A DNA stretch of 55,698 bases, taken from assembly GCA_001313085.1 (NCBI GenBank), contig BBFE01000024.1:1-55698 (forward strand), read 5' to 3'. How positions within the stretch are numbered: position 1 is the stretch's first letter; each line of letters begins with the position of its first letter. Made by a program: the position numbers and the translations under genes. This stretch comes from Paenibacillus sp. JCM 18996 (GTDB lineage Bacteria; Bacillota; Bacilli; Paenibacillales; NBRC-103111). Below are positions 55,382 through 55,698 of this stretch, one piece after another. The notes under the pieces are model-generated. The model saw nothing but the letters and a program-made list of their open reading frames with translations. It had not been told where the DNA came from and ran no database searches.

Positions 55382-55698
55382 ATGAATTTACAACGCAGAA
55401 CAACGATCAGGAGGCTGGCCGGAAGGGGGATGTCCGATACCAGGAGATATTTATGGGTGGCTTTATTGGAAGGCTTCCCTGCCATCATTATCCAGCAGCT
55501 GTTAGGGGGCCCGTTCCTTACGGGTTACCTGATTTATTTGGGGGCAAGCGCCCAGCAGATCGGTATCGTGCTTGCGATCACCACTTTAGTTAACGTAGCA
55601 CAGATTTTCATCGCCTATTTTATGCAAAAGGTTACGAACCGCCGGTACGCCCTGCTTATTTTCGGAACTCTGTTTCGGATTCTGTGGACCGGGACGGG
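55382..55698 (+). CDS. MFS transporter, N-terminal part
   Basis: The frame starts at ATG 55382 and runs off the window. After a cytoplasmic start (NLQRRTTIRRLAGRGMSDTR) come membrane segments with LEGFPAIIIQQLLGGPFLTG, YLIYLGASAQQIGIVLAITT and LVNVAQIFIAYFMQKVTNRR, then LLIFGTLFRILW. The GAxxxxIGxVxAI pattern and the basic loop between helices 2 and 3 are typical of an MFS permease. Substrate cannot be told from this part. Confidence 0.75.
   Translation, partial: MNLQRRTTIRRLAGRGMSDTRRYLWVALLEGFPAIIIQQLLGGPFLTGYLIYLGASAQQIGIVLAITTLVNVAQIFIAYFMQKVTNRRYALLIFGTLFRILWTGT

Overview
This window is a piece of a roughly 50 % GC Firmicutes chromosome, most likely from Paenibacillus or a close relative. 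The evidence is the strong AGGAGG ribosome-binding sites, a T-box leader before ilvB, the infC-rpmI-rplT operon with an attenuator leader, SigI/RsgI with a sigma-I type promoter, SLH and WGxxGxxG surface proteins, a ytqA/ytqB pair and a PerR box before a peroxiredoxin. No rRNA, tRNA or CRISPR array was seen.

The sequence carries a very large number of one- or two-base indels, mostly in A or T runs of 6-9. They hit conserved housekeeping genes such as rpmI, rplT, ilvC, leuA, leuB, rlmD and ppk, where removing one or two bases restores the family sequence. I treat these as probable sequencing errors and annotate most genes as one CDS across the breaks, noting where the frame changes. Genuine pseudogenes are marked separately.

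Layout. 1-1080: end of the futalosine menaquinone genes mqnB-mqnD. 1163-6018: speD, rlmD and an ABC-2 exporter pair. 6127-12659: a cluster around a giant (about 1590-residue) tandem P-type ATPase whose N-terminal half is a degenerate pump, with four small, mostly membrane-associated proteins beside it. 12893-23961: ppk, a B12/radical-SAM protein, manA, ytqB, ytqA, a surface protein, trmB, a UgtP-like glycosyltransferase and a PAP2 phosphatase. 24190-26989: two glycosyltransferases. 27016-28577: infC-rpmI-rplT with its leader. 28668-34160: the T-box controlled ilvB-ilvN-ilvC-leuA operon. leuB lies 5 kb further on, past two kinase genes, an aminotransferase and a phospholipase-D-like lipoprotein.

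36131-41100 and 53290-54660 hold repeats and remnants of a mobile element family. Its one near-complete copy carries a Vsr/DUF559-like nuclease fused to a winged helix; another copy has an internal deletion, and other loci keep only flanking pieces. One copy abuts a truncated anti-sigma factor gene. A DnaA-box-containing repeat follows leuB. 41124-55698: PerR-controlled peroxiredoxin, gcvH, an SLH protein, a GH15 glycosidase, sigI-rsgI, a PAS histidine kinase, an Fe-S aldo/keto reductase, leucyl aminopeptidase and the start of an MFS transporter.

The best candidates for something not well described are the pseudo-pump/pump fusion with its small membrane partners, and the nuclease-winged-helix repeat family.
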